Source of the DNA: Latescibacteria bacterium UBA6620
GTDB lineage: Bacteria; Latescibacterota; UBA2968
Assembly (NCBI GenBank): GCA_002433075.1
Contig: DJHM01000034.1
Coordinates: forward strand, 70,996-134,995
DNA length: 64,000 nucleotides
Direction: 5' to 3'
The notes under the pieces were generated by a model. It worked only from the letters and a program-made list of their open reading frames with translations. It did no database searches and was not told the origin of the DNA. The position numbers and the translations under genes are program-made. This document shows positions 54,540 to 63,890 of the stretch, piece after piece; the stretch's first letter is position 1, and every line of letters begins with the position of its first letter.

Positions 54540-55493
54540 ATGATCTATCGTCGTCTCGGGCGAACGGACATTCAGATATCCCTTCTCTCCCTCGGATCGG
54601 GCGGGCACAACCCTTTCGGGCAGGGAACGGGTGTACCCGAATCCGAGATCCATCGTCTGATTCATCACGCACTCGATCTGGGCATCAACCATTTCGATTC
54701 TGCAGTCCCGCCAAGTTATGGGGACAGTGAGATGATCCTGGGCCGAGGCCTGAAGGATGTCTCGCGTGATTCCTACACCCTTTCGACCAAGTTCTCTGTC
54801 CTCGACGAACACACGCGAGAGGTCATCTCCGAAGAAGTGCTCAACCGGACCGTCGACAACAGCCTGAGAAACCTTCAGGTCGACGAGCTCGATCTCTTTC
54901 TGGTTGCGGGCATTCAGAAAGAAGACGAGCACATCCGCGCTCTGAACGAGATCCGCCCGATGCTGGAGCGTCTCCTCAAGTCCGGAAAGGTTCGACACAT
55001 CGGCACGTCGGAACATTCCGGAGGTGACGGTGGACATGCCTGGCTCGAAACCGCAGTGGGGGACGATCTGATCGAGGTCGTCATGGTGGCCTACAACATG
55101 ATGAACCAATCTGCCGAGCGAGTTGTTTTCCCCATGTGTATCGAAAAGCAAATCGGCACGATGGGCATCTTTACAGTCCGCAACGCGTTCAGTAAACCCG
55201 GTAGCCTGGAGGATACGGTCAAGCGACTCAAACAACGGGGCCTGCTCGATGAGAAGGTACCCGACGTCAACCCTCTCGGGTGGCTACTCGACGACGAAGA
55301 GCCGTCCCTTGTGTCTGCCGCATACCGGTTCTCCGCCGGGAACCCCGCGCTTTCAACAATCATGACTGGCACGATCAACCCGGATCACCTCGAGGGCAAC
55401 GTCCGGACGATTCAGAAGCCCCCGCTCCCGAACGAGAAGCTCAGTCGACTGCGCGACCTGTTCGGTCACCTTTCCGAAGTTGTCGGCAACTGA
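54540..55493 (+). CDS. Aldo/keto reductase lacking the usual catalytic His
   Basis: 317 aa NADPH-dependent (beta/alpha)8 barrel. IYRRLGRTDIQISLLSLGSGG, Asp in HFDSAVPPSYGDSE with Tyr, and Lys in LSTKFSVL match three members of the catalytic tetrad. The strand that normally ends in His reads DELDLFLVAGIQ, so His is replaced by Ala. Many non-classical AKRs lack this residue. ATG 54540 follows AAGGTGACGGAG. Substrate probably a keto or aldehyde sugar. Confidence 0.83.
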   Translation: MIYRRLGRTDIQISLLSLGSGGHNPFGQGTGVPESEIHRLIHHALDLGINHFDSAVPPSYGDSEMILGRGLKDVSRDSYTLSTKFSVLDEHTREVISEEVLNRTVDNSLRNLQVDELDLFLVAGIQKEDEHIRALNEIRPMLERLLKSGKVRHIGTSEHSGGDGGHAWLETAVGDDLIEVVMVAYNMMNQSAERVVFPMCIEKQIGTMGIFTVRNAFSKPGSLEDTVKRLKQRGLLDEKVPDVNPLGWLLDDEEPSLVSAAYRFSAGNPALSTIMTGTINPDHLEGNVRTIQKPPLPNEKLSRLRDLFGHLSEVVGN

Positions 55494-55545
55494 GCCGACG
55501 ACGGACGAGAATCAACGCGAAGCAGCACAAAGATCAGGAGGATAC

Positions 55546-55971
55546 ATGCGTGTGCCCCGCAGTCCCTACGACAAGGAAGCCGGACTGGTCTGGGTTCCCC
55601 GAATGCTCGACAAGGCTCGTCTGATGAACGGTGGCGAACTCCACGAAGACTATCAACCCAATCTGGGGAAGGGTCACGATGGACGCTGCTGCACGTTCCT
55701 TCAGGTCGACTACGAGGATCTGAAACAACAGATTGCGCAGGGCAAGGACGACGCGTCCATCACCGAGTGGTGTTTTTCATCTGGCCGGCGCCCGACCGAT
55801 CTCGACATCGAACTCTGGAACGGTTTTATGTCAAAGCAGGGATGGCGGGATGAAAATCAGAAGATTTCCGAGGCTTTTCAGGGTCGCAAAAAGGCCTATG
55901 GCATTGAAGATCGCGATGACATCCAGACGTTCTTCCAGCTGATCGAATACGACGAGGATCGGTCGAAGTAG
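55546..55971 (+). CDS. DUF5069 family protein
   Basis: 141 aa. PRSPYDKEAGLVWVPRMLDK, NLGKGHDGRCCTFL, ITEWCFSSGRRPTD and WRDENQKI follow the DUF5069 pattern as recalled. It is all-helical and cytosolic with no known function. ATG 55546 has AGGAGGA. It sits between an aldo/keto reductase and a sialidase-like gene. Confidence 0.75.
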   Translation: MRVPRSPYDKEAGLVWVPRMLDKARLMNGGELHEDYQPNLGKGHDGRCCTFLQVDYEDLKQQIAQGKDDASITEWCFSSGRRPTDLDIELWNGFMSKQGWRDENQKISEAFQGRKKAYGIEDRDDIQTFFQLIEYDEDRSK

Positions 55972-56029
55972 AGCGGTCGGAGATTCCCGATTCCGCGTGG
56001 AGATCACTCGGAGCAAGGGGAAACCACCT

Positions 56030-57106
56030 ATGGATCATTCCATAATCTTCAGGCGCGAAGGGAGTTATGGCGGGTTCCCCGTCCTCGTGCCTCTCGCGGA
56101 TGGACGATTGTCGGTCGGCCTCCCTGTGGCACCGTTTCACGACCACTACGGCATCGGAGACTGGGTCGTCCTGGTCTCCGCGGACGAAGGCGTAACCTGG
56201 ACGGAGACGGACGATCCAGGCGTTCCGCATACGTGGCCGGGAAGCTCGCCTCGAGAGCGATACGACCGCCTGGCCACGGTTCTGCACGACGGCACCTTCC
56301 TCTGCGTCGGGACGGTCGGCTGGGAAGTGTGGAAAGCCGATCGGAAATCGGAAGCCGAGGCCCTCGGCTACGCGGCACGACCTCACCCGGCAGACAACAC
56401 GCGGATCGTCGTCGGAGGATCCAGACTGTTTGTGCAACGATCGACGGACGGAGGCGAAACGTGGTCCCGCCGTGAATGGTCCGTCCCCGGGATCAAGCAC
56501 CTGACCTCCTTCCCTCGCCACGCGATCCTCGAGGATGGAACGCTTCTCGTAACCGTCTACGGCATCACACCCGAATCCAAACGGCACAACTGGGTGCTCC
56601 GCTCGACCGACCAGGGCGAAACGTGGCGGTTCATCTCTATGGGGGCGCCCGAGAGCGCCGACGGCAGCGAGTCGACACTCCTCGAAGTCTCCCCTGGCCG
56701 TGTCCTGTGCCACACCCGGAACGAGGACGGCGAACTTCTCGAGCGGTGGTCCGATGATGGCGGGCTGACCTGGACCTACCCCGTTCTCACCACCCTACTC
56801 GGTTTCCCGCCCCATCTCCTGAAACTCGCCGACGGTCGCATTCTCTGCTCCTACGGTTACCGCCGGGAACCGATGGGGATTCGTGTTGTTGTCAGCGAAG
56901 ATGATGGCCAGACCTGGAGCGATCCCATCATCTTGCGCGAGGATGGGGGAACGCCCTGCTCGCTTCGTGAGAATCCCCCCAGCGGAACCGCCGACATCGG
57001 TTACCCGATTTCTTCCCAGCTCCCAAACGGCGACATCTTCACCGCGTACTACATTACCCTCGAAGACGGTGTCACTCACTCGGCCGCCACGCGCTGGAAA
57101 GTTTAG
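56030..57106 (+). CDS. Sialidase-like BNR/Asp-box protein
   Basis: 358 aa, six-bladed propeller expected. Five Asp boxes of type S.D.G..W are seen (SADEGVTW, STDGGETW, STDQGETW, SDDGGLTW, SEDDGQTW). No signal peptide, so it is probably cytosolic unlike most secreted sialidases. Catalytic Arg triad and Tyr/Glu pair are not assigned. ATG 56030 is preceded by AAGGGG. Possibly releases or recognises acidic sugars. Confidence 0.78.
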   Translation: MDHSIIFRREGSYGGFPVLVPLADGRLSVGLPVAPFHDHYGIGDWVVLVSADEGVTWTETDDPGVPHTWPGSSPRERYDRLATVLHDGTFLCVGTVGWEVWKADRKSEAEALGYAARPHPADNTRIVVGGSRLFVQRSTDGGETWSRREWSVPGIKHLTSFPRHAILEDGTLLVTVYGITPESKRHNWVLRSTDQGETWRFISMGAPESADGSESTLLEVSPGRVLCHTRNEDGELLERWSDDGGLTWTYPVLTTLLGFPPHLLKLADGRILCSYGYRREPMGIRVVVSEDDGQTWSDPIILREDGGTPCSLRENPPSGTADIGYPISSQLPNGDIFTAYYITLEDGVTHSAATRWKV

Positions 57107-57138
57107 GCTGGTCGTCATCTACACTCGGAGATGAACTC

Positions 57139-57522
57139 ATGAAGTTCGCACAGTGGGTGTTCCGTTTCGCCGGCATCTAAGGCATCCTGGTCATTGCCCC
57201 GCACTACTTCATGGAACAGCAGATCGGGCTCGACTTTCCGCCCCCCATCTCCCATCCCGAGTATTTCTACGGTTTCGTTGGAGTGACCCTCGCGTGGCAG
57301 ATCCTGTTCCTCGTCCTCTCGACCGACCCCGTCCGGTATCGGATCATGATGCTTCCGAGCATCCTCGAGAAACTCTCCTACGTTGTCGCCGTCGGGTGGT
57401 TGTTCGCGCTCGAACGTGTCGGGGCTCTCGTTTTCAACTTCGCCGTGCTCAATCTGCTTCTCGCGGTTCTGTTCGTCGTGTCCTACCTGAAAACGTGCCC
57501 CGCCTCCGAATCCTCTACATGA
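57139..57522 (+). pseudogene. Small membrane protein with in-frame TAA
   Basis: From ATG 57139 the frame reads KFAQWVFRFAGI, then TAA at 57178-57180, then continues with GILVIAPHYFMEQQ and three hydrophobic helices (FYGFVGVTLAWQILFLVL, SYVVAVGWLFALERVG, LNLLLAVLFVVSYL). Homologous small membrane proteins have 'FAGIYG.' here, so a Tyr codon has become TAA. The intact protein would be 127 aa. A shorter product could start at ATG 57211. Confidence 0.7.
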
Positions 57523-57648
57523 CATCCACAGCTCCCGGCCCTTTGTCAGGCTTGCGGTAAGCCCCCTTCAATCGCCATCATGTGTCGTCTCGGGCCCACC
57601 TCGCCGTCCAGGGGTCCGACCCCAGCACTTTCCCCATAGGAGAAAAAC

Positions 57649-58395
57649 ATGAGCAAGATCGCAGTCGTTACTGGCGGTGGCTCCGGCATCGGAAAAGCCA
57701 CCGCTCTCGCCCTTGCCCGAAACGGCTACACCGTGTCTGTCGCAGGTCGTCGCCAGGAGCCCCTGGACGAAACGGTCGCCGAGATCGAAAAGGCTGGCAG
57801 CACGGGTCTGGGTGTTCAGACCGATGTCGGAAAACCGGACGCTGTCGAGGCCCTGTTCTCAAAGGTCAGAGAGGCGTATGGGCGTCTCGACCTCCTGTTC
57901 AACAACGCCGGATTCGGAACCGCCCCCCTGCTCGAAGATCTCACCTACGAAGAGTGGCAGGGTGTCGTCGACACGAACCTGACGGGCAGCTTCCTGTGCA
58001 CGCAGCAGGCCTTCCGGATCATGAAGGACCAGGATCCGCAGGGTGGACGCATCATCAACAACGGCTCCGTCTCCGCCCACGTACCCCGACCCAACTCGGC
58101 ACCCTACACGGCCACGAAGCACGGCATCACGGGTCTGACGAAGTCATCGTCGCTCGATGGCCGTAAGTACAACATCGCCGTCGGCCAGATCGACATCGGC
58201 AATGCGCTCGTGAAGCGGACCGAAAGGATGGAACGCGGGATGCTTCAGCCTTACGGCGATACGGTCCCCGAGCCTACGTTCGACGTCGAGAAAGTGGCTG
58301 ATGCAATCGTCCATATGGATGGCCTTCCGCTCGACACGAACGTCCAGTTCATCACCATTATGGCAACCAAGATGCCCTACATCGGGCGGGGATAA
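57649..58395 (+). CDS. Short-chain dehydrogenase/reductase
   Basis: 248 aa classical SDR. TGGGSGIGKA, NNAGFGTAPL, Ser in NNGSVSAHVP, and YTATKHG give a complete catalytic set. The C-terminal part (QIDIGNALVKRTERM ... FITIMATKMP) resembles SDRs annotated as 3-oxoacyl-ACP or sepiapterin-like reductases. ATG 57649 has AGGAGA. The short gap before it holds nothing I recognise. Confidence 0.9.
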   Translation: MSKIAVVTGGGSGIGKATALALARNGYTVSVAGRRQEPLDETVAEIEKAGSTGLGVQTDVGKPDAVEALFSKVREAYGRLDLLFNNAGFGTAPLLEDLTYEEWQGVVDTNLTGSFLCTQQAFRIMKDQDPQGGRIINNGSVSAHVPRPNSAPYTATKHGITGLTKSSSLDGRKYNIAVGQIDIGNALVKRTERMERGMLQPYGDTVPEPTFDVEKVADAIVHMDGLPLDTNVQFITIMATKMPYIGRG

Positions 58396-58497
58396 ATCAC
58401 CGCCTCCCTGAGTGCGTCTGCGGGCGTATATCGAAGGGTGTGCCTGCCCGAGCGGCAGGTATCGAGGGGCGCGGTTTAGCCGATTCACGAGGTTCGC

Positions 58498-59520
58498 ATG
58501 GCAGAACATCTCAGAGTAGCCGTATCCGGTTGCCATCGGATGCTGCTGCGGGATCTGACGCATCACAACTTCGCTGCAGCGTTCAATGACGTTGCGGAGA
58601 CGGAAGTCGTCGGAGTTTTCGACTACGGTGAGGACACCCGTGCCGAATTCGTTACAACCTGGCCGGACGTGTGGCCGGATGTTCCGACATTCGACGACTA
58701 CGATCGTATGGTCGGCGAACTCAAGCCGGACATTGTCTGCATCGCCACGCGACAGACCATGCACGCCGATCAGGTCGAAGCTGCTTCGGGCTCGGGTGTT
58801 CGCGGGGTTTTGTGCGACAAACCTCTCGTTACTACCCTCGAGGAGATGGATCGCCTGTTATCGGCCTGCGGGAGCATTCCACTTTGCTTCGCTCTCGACC
58901 GGAGATGGGACGTGTCCTACAGACACATCTGCTCGCACATCGACGAATGGATCGGACCCGTCACCAGTGTCGTGGCGTACGGGCTTCCCAATACGATCAA
59001 CCACGGCTGCCACTGGTATGACACGCTGGTGGGCCTGATCGGGGACCCGACTCCTGAATGGGTCAGCGGTCATCTGAACGAGCCCGACCCCGACAACGAG
59101 CGAAGTGCGTTGGACCCTTCGTCACGTGCGGTGATCGGATTCGACAACGGGCTGGTCGCCCACATCACGTCAGACGGCGGGAAAGGACCGACTTTCCACA
59201 TCACCGGCGAAAACGGAAAGCTCTCCATCCAGGAAGACGGGAAAGAGGCTCACGTCTGGCGTGAAGGATCGGGCGTCGAATCGCTATCCGTTCCTGTACC
59301 GGAGATCAAATGGCCGACCGGGCCTGCGATGGTCGCCGACCTCGTCAAGGCTGTGCAAGACGGCGAGCGAACCTCCTGCGACGTAGACCAGGCGCGTAGG
59401 GCGACCGAAATCGGCTTCGCGATCCATCACTCCTCACGTGAAAACGGCGCTCGAGTCGCATTGGCCGACGTTGATCGGTCGCTGCAGGTGGAATCCTATC
59501 CGTGGGGAAACGAAGCCTGA
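58498..59520 (+). CDS. Gfo/Idh/MocA family oxidoreductase
   Basis: 340 aa. The N-terminus LRVAVSGCHRMLLR departs from GxGxxG, the lysine motif is DKP (VLCDKPLVTTL), and His candidates lie in NHGCHWYDTLVG. The C-terminal domain is typical (VIGFDNGLVAHITSDGGKG, FHITGENGKLSI). ATG 58498. It follows the SDR by about 100 bases, in a gap with short inverted repeats. Substrate unknown. Confidence 0.84.
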   Translation: MAEHLRVAVSGCHRMLLRDLTHHNFAAAFNDVAETEVVGVFDYGEDTRAEFVTTWPDVWPDVPTFDDYDRMVGELKPDIVCIATRQTMHADQVEAASGSGVRGVLCDKPLVTTLEEMDRLLSACGSIPLCFALDRRWDVSYRHICSHIDEWIGPVTSVVAYGLPNTINHGCHWYDTLVGLIGDPTPEWVSGHLNEPDPDNERSALDPSSRAVIGFDNGLVAHITSDGGKGPTFHITGENGKLSIQEDGKEAHVWREGSGVESLSVPVPEIKWPTGPAMVADLVKAVQDGERTSCDVDQARRATEIGFAIHHSSRENGARVALADVDRSLQVESYPWGNEA

Positions 59521-59626
59521 ATGAAGCGAGATCAGACATATGATCTCCGAAAGAAAACTGCATCGAACCCATACACGCTCTGAGATCTGATTTCTCTGAT
59601 CGGATTTCGGATATCGTTTTTCTCAC

Positions 59627-60427
59627 ATGCCCCGAATACTTACAGACGATCAAGTAACTCAGTTCCGATTGAACGGTCACATCAGTGTCGAAGATGTGCT
59701 CACGCCGGACGAAGTGGGTGCGCTGGCCGAGCACTGCGACTTCATTGCGACCGGTGCGGCTGACCATATCCCCGACACGAGCATCCAACTGGAGAAGGTA
59801 TTTCGCGAGGGAGAGCGCGAAGTCGAAGATCAGGTCCTCTCCGTTCGCAAGCTCTACAACCTCGCCGTCTACGACGACATTATGTGGTCGCACGTCACGC
59901 ATCCCAAAATCGTCGACATCATCGCCGATCTCCTCGATACCGACGACCTCAAGCTCTACGGGGACCAACTCTTCATGAAGGCCCCGGAAACAGGAACCGC
60001 CCAGGGCTGGCATCAGGATTCGGCTTCGTGGCGGGACATTTTACCCATGGATCTCGTCAGTGCCTGGACCGCCATCGACGACGCGACGTCGGAGAACGGG
60101 TGCCTCAACTTTGCCCCAGGTACGCATCGCTGGGGCATGATGGGTGCGACTGCCTTGAGGGCGGGAACGAGGGCGGCGCCGATCCTCGAAGATATGGAGT
60201 CCGGCGGATGGCCTGTCGTACCTGCGCCGTTGCGTGCGGGCAGCATCAGTTTCCATCACAGCCTGGTCTTCCATCAGAGCAACGCCAACCTCTCCGGTAG
60301 GCGAAGACGCGGCTACGCCACGCACTACATGCGCGCCACCTCCGTAAAGGACGAGGCGGTAACCGACGCGCCCAAGATGCCGCTCTTCAAGCAGGTCAGG
60401 GGAAAATCCTTCAAGGGAAGAGTTTGA
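59627..60427 (+). CDS. Phytanoyl-CoA dioxygenase (PhyH) family protein
   Basis: 266 aa. The iron HxD is HQD in QGWHQDSASWRDI; the distal His is in FHHSLVFHQSNANLS; RRRGYATHYMR supplies Arg. QFRLNGHISVEDVL opens the domain. ATG 59627. The downstream gap (60428-60539) contains GAGCAGGAGAGCGGG and, inverted, CCACTCCTGCTCTCCC. Confidence 0.87.
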   Translation: MPRILTDDQVTQFRLNGHISVEDVLTPDEVGALAEHCDFIATGAADHIPDTSIQLEKVFREGEREVEDQVLSVRKLYNLAVYDDIMWSHVTHPKIVDIIADLLDTDDLKLYGDQLFMKAPETGTAQGWHQDSASWRDILPMDLVSAWTAIDDATSENGCLNFAPGTHRWGMMGATALRAGTRAAPILEDMESGGWPVVPAPLRAGSISFHHSLVFHQSNANLSGRRRRGYATHYMRATSVKDEAVTDAPKMPLFKQVRGKSFKGRV

Positions 60428-60539
60428 AAGATGAGCAGGAGAGCGGGCGTGCCCACCTGCGCAGCTAAGCTGCTTCGGCGGGCTGGCGTGGTTATGTCTG
60501 TCGCCACTCCTGCTCTCCCTCACACCCGCTCGTCCCTGT

Positions 60540-62753
60540 TTGCTCTTACCCGTGAATGATTCCCATCTCATCACGGCCAACGTCTGCAATGGCATCCCCG
60601 GTCAGGGTCAGGTCTACCACTGCTCGGATCTGTCAGACGAGGAGCGGGAGCGATGTTACGGGAGAGCCGAACTCGAGATCCCCTCGTCTATCGTCGCTGG
60701 AGAAACGGTCGAGGTCACCTTTCGGTTCATCCTGGGTGAAACTGCGCTCGGTGAAGGCGCCGGTTTGCGGGTGGCTTGGCGGTGGCCGTTCGACTGGAGC
60801 GATCCGCAGACCGACGATCCCGACCGTCCGAACCACGCCACATTGGCGAGGCCTGACGGAGTTTCTATCGACCTTCGGTATCAGCTCCGCGGCGACCTCG
60901 ACCCGTGGCATCACGATCTCGACCTGCGCGTTCGAGAGGGATCCCTGGAACCCGGCGACATTGTCGAGATTCATGTCGCAGATTGGGAGGCGTCGACCTT
61001 CGCGACACCCGACGGTGCGTTCCTGTTCGTCATCAATCCAGACGGCCACGACCAGTGGATCAGACTCGTCGACCCACCACGGTTCACCGTCGCCCCCGGA
61101 TCCCCGGAGCAACTCCTCGCCATCTCGCCCGGCGACGGGATTGTGGGAGAGCAAGCCATCGTCCGCGTTCGCGCTGTCGACGCCTGGGAAAATGCCACTC
61201 CCATCGACGCGCCTATTCTCCTCGGGGAAGGCGTCGACATCGCCACTCCTGCTCTGTGCAGTCGCTATCCCGTTTGGGGATTTCCCGTGACGTGGTCCAC
61301 AGCCGGCGTTCACCGTCTGAGTGCCTCAAGTGGAAACCTGTGTACATCCTCCAATCCCACTCTCGTCCACGAAGATCCCCCCGAGACGCGGCTCTACTGG
61401 GGCGACGTCCACGCGGGCCAATCTGAAATCGGATGCGGCGCGGGTTCCCTCGACCACCACTACGCCTACGCGCGTGACGTGGCCTCTCTCCAGTTCGCCT
61501 CCCAGCAGGCCAACGATCACTATGTCTCGCGCGAGATCTGGCAACACGTTCGCGACGTCACTCCACGTCACGATGCGGCCGGCGAGTTCCTCGCCTACCT
61601 CGGTTGTGAGTGGAGTCCACCCACTGTAGACGGTGGCGATCGGAATGTCCTCTACCTTTCGGATGAACCGAGGATGAGGCGATCGGGTCGTTTTTTCACC
61701 GAACGCGAACCTGACCCGGAACCGGATCTTCCCTACGCACCAGAGTTTCTATACGCGTTCAGGGACGAGGAGGTTTTCCTGAACCTTCACGTAGGGGGCC
61801 GACCGACGAATCTCGAATGGCACGCGCCGAAGATCGAACCGCTGTTCGAGATCCATTCCACACACGCCACATCGGAGTGGTTCGTCTTCGACGCAATCGA
61901 AAAAGGCTACAAGGTGGGCATCACCGCCGGAACGGATGGCGTAATGGGTCGACCGGGCGCGTGCGGACCCGGTCGACGCGTCACCCGTAACGTGCGCAAC
62001 GGCCTGACGGCAGTACGCGCGACGGGTCTGCAGCAGCGATCCGTCGCCGAAGCGTTTTTAGCACGGCGATGTTATGGGACGACCGGTGCTCGCATCCTGC
62101 TCGACGTGGACGTGGACGGACATCCCATGGGCAGTGCAATCGAAATCGCCGGACCTCCTACCCTCAACCTACGCGTCGATGGAACCGCCCCCATCGAGCG
62201 GGTCGATCTCCTACGCGATACAGAGGTTATTCATACCTGGGATGTAGCCCCACCCGAGCCGGGACGGTATCGCCTCCTGTGGGGAGGGGCGAAGACCCGA
62301 GGCACGGCTGGCGATCAACGACAGATCTGGGATGGGTCGATGAGCATCGAACCGGGCCGCCTCTTCGACGTTCGCACGGTCGGATTCCAGGGCGCGGTCG
62401 ATCAGCTCGCCCACGCGGGAGACCGGGTCGACTGGATATCTGCGACAGCCGGAACCGACGCGGGCTTCACGTTCGCCTCGTCCCGTCAAGGCTCCATAGA
62501 CGTTGAGACAGAAGTAGGCACCTGCTCCGTCAATCTCGAGCAGGTGCAGTCCAATTCGCATCGTGTCGACTGCGGTGGGCTCGATCGGTATATCGAAATC
62601 GGCCTCGCACCTTCCGATGCCTCTCCGCTGGGGGTTGAGTTGCAGTACATGGACGAGAGCCCGCTCCCGGGTGAACACGCCTACTGGGTTCGCGTGGTCC
62701 AGATCGACCGTCAGCGAGCGTGGAGCAGTCCGGTGTATGTGACGGCAGGATAG
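60540..62753 (+). CDS. DUF3604-like (PHP-fold) protein with N-terminal beta domain
   Basis: About 737 aa, no signal peptide. Residues ~1-280 are beta-rich. From LYWGDVHAGQSE (about residue 285) a PHP-like metal-binding region follows, with SLDHHYAYARD, NLHVGGRP, FEIHSTHATSEWF and ITAGTDGVMGRPGA as candidate ligands. The C-terminal ~200 residues are beta-sandwich-like. DUF3604 proteins commonly sit with sulfatases and glycan enzymes in marine bacteria. The start is TTG 60540 or GTG 60552; neither has a good ribosome-binding site. Confidence 0.75.
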   Translation: MLLPVNDSHLITANVCNGIPGQGQVYHCSDLSDEERERCYGRAELEIPSSIVAGETVEVTFRFILGETALGEGAGLRVAWRWPFDWSDPQTDDPDRPNHATLARPDGVSIDLRYQLRGDLDPWHHDLDLRVREGSLEPGDIVEIHVADWEASTFATPDGAFLFVINPDGHDQWIRLVDPPRFTVAPGSPEQLLAISPGDGIVGEQAIVRVRAVDAWENATPIDAPILLGEGVDIATPALCSRYPVWGFPVTWSTAGVHRLSASSGNLCTSSNPTLVHEDPPETRLYWGDVHAGQSEIGCGAGSLDHHYAYARDVASLQFASQQANDHYVSREIWQHVRDVTPRHDAAGEFLAYLGCEWSPPTVDGGDRNVLYLSDEPRMRRSGRFFTEREPDPEPDLPYAPEFLYAFRDEEVFLNLHVGGRPTNLEWHAPKIEPLFEIHSTHATSEWFVFDAIEKGYKVGITAGTDGVMGRPGACGPGRRVTRNVRNGLTAVRATGLQQRSVAEAFLARRCYGTTGARILLDVDVDGHPMGSAIEIAGPPTLNLRVDGTAPIERVDLLRDTEVIHTWDVAPPEPGRYRLLWGGAKTRGTAGDQRQIWDGSMSIEPGRLFDVRTVGFQGAVDQLAHAGDRVDWISATAGTDAGFTFASSRQGSIDVETEVGTCSVNLEQVQSNSHRVDCGGLDRYIEIGLAPSDASPLGVELQYMDESPLPGEHAYWVRVVQIDRQRAWSSPVYVTAG

Positions 62754-62771
62754 ACGGCAAAGGAGAGATTT

Positions 62772-63701
62772 GTGCCAAAAGCAGAAACACTTCGATACCT
62801 GGATGACGGCAGCATAGAACTCATCCAGAAAGACATTCCCGATCCCGGCCCTCAAGAAGTCCAGGTCGAGGGCGGTGCTTGCGGAATCTGTTCATGGGAC
62901 GTTGCTACTGTCAAGATGAAGGGCCAGATGCACCCACCTGCGCCTCCTGGACACGAAGGGGTCGGCTATGTGACAAAGGTCGGCACGGAGGTTGTAGACC
63001 TGAAGGAAGGCGATCGCGTATCCGGCGGCGGGTTCTCGACCATCCGAAACGTTGACACGCGCCGGGCGCTCAAGATTCCAGAGTCCGATCTCCCCGACGA
63101 GTACTGGATCGTCGAACCCGTTTCGTGCGCGGTCACCGGCATCGATCATTGCCAGGTGAAGGCCGGAGACCGCATCGCCCTCATCGGTTGCGGGTTTATG
63201 GGACAGCTCATCCTTCAAGGCCTGGTCCATACCCCCCTCGACCAGCTCGTCGCGATCGACGTCGTCCAATCCCGTCTCGACCTGGCCAACAAGACCGGCG
63301 CATCGGAAGTCTACCTGGCCGGTGATGTCGATGTGGCCGAACTCAAAGCGCGGGAATTCAATGTCGTCGTGGATACGTCCGGAAATCAGGCCGGCCTCGA
63401 CCTCGCGACGGACATTGTCAAACGCGGTGGGAAGATCAACCTCTTCGGCTGGTTGAAAGGTCAAACTGCCACTTTCGACCCGACCAAGTGGCATCTGGGT
63501 GGGTTCACTGTCGTCAACTCAGCCCCCGGGTCAAAGATCCGTGAGACCTTTGCTCCCGCGATCCGAATGATCCACAAGGGAATCATCGATCTCCAGCCGC
63601 TCGTCACCCACACCGCTACGATGAGCGAGTATCCCGGCCTGATGGAGAGAATCGTTGCCGGGGATAAAACATACATCAAGGGTGTGGTGACGTTGAGCTG
63701 A
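62772..63701 (+). CDS. Medium-chain dehydrogenase without structural zinc lobe
   Basis: 309 aa. The catalytic zinc part shows CGICSWDVATVK and GHEGVGYV, but the four-cysteine lobe seen in the dehydrogenase at 10428-11426 is missing. The Rossmann motif is LIGCGFMGQ. GTG 62772 has AGGAGAG upstream. It starts 18 bases after the DUF3604-like gene, so co-transcription is likely. It would oxidise an alcohol or sugar. Confidence 0.85.
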   Translation: MPKAETLRYLDDGSIELIQKDIPDPGPQEVQVEGGACGICSWDVATVKMKGQMHPPAPPGHEGVGYVTKVGTEVVDLKEGDRVSGGGFSTIRNVDTRRALKIPESDLPDEYWIVEPVSCAVTGIDHCQVKAGDRIALIGCGFMGQLILQGLVHTPLDQLVAIDVVQSRLDLANKTGASEVYLAGDVDVAELKAREFNVVVDTSGNQAGLDLATDIVKRGGKINLFGWLKGQTATFDPTKWHLGGFTVVNSAPGSKIRETFAPAIRMIHKGIIDLQPLVTHTATMSEYPGLMERIVAGDKTYIKGVVTLS

Positions 63702-63890
63702 GCGGGGAGGCGGAAAGGGAGAGCGGGAGAGCAGGAGTGGCTTTATCCCGTTCGTGGACGGTGCTTGACGGCAACCGAAATCGGGCACAAGTGGCGGACT
63801 CCCGAAAGCTCAGACTCACCCCGAAGAATTCCGATCGTTCGGCCCGCTCCTCATTCTGTGTCCATCTGTGGTTCCCTGCCTTAGGTTCGC

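Noticed and set aside
57582..58166. Long open frame of 194 codons overlapping the SDR
   Set aside because: Arg/Pro/His-rich composition typical of an out-of-frame reading; the SDR in the other frame has a complete catalytic set.
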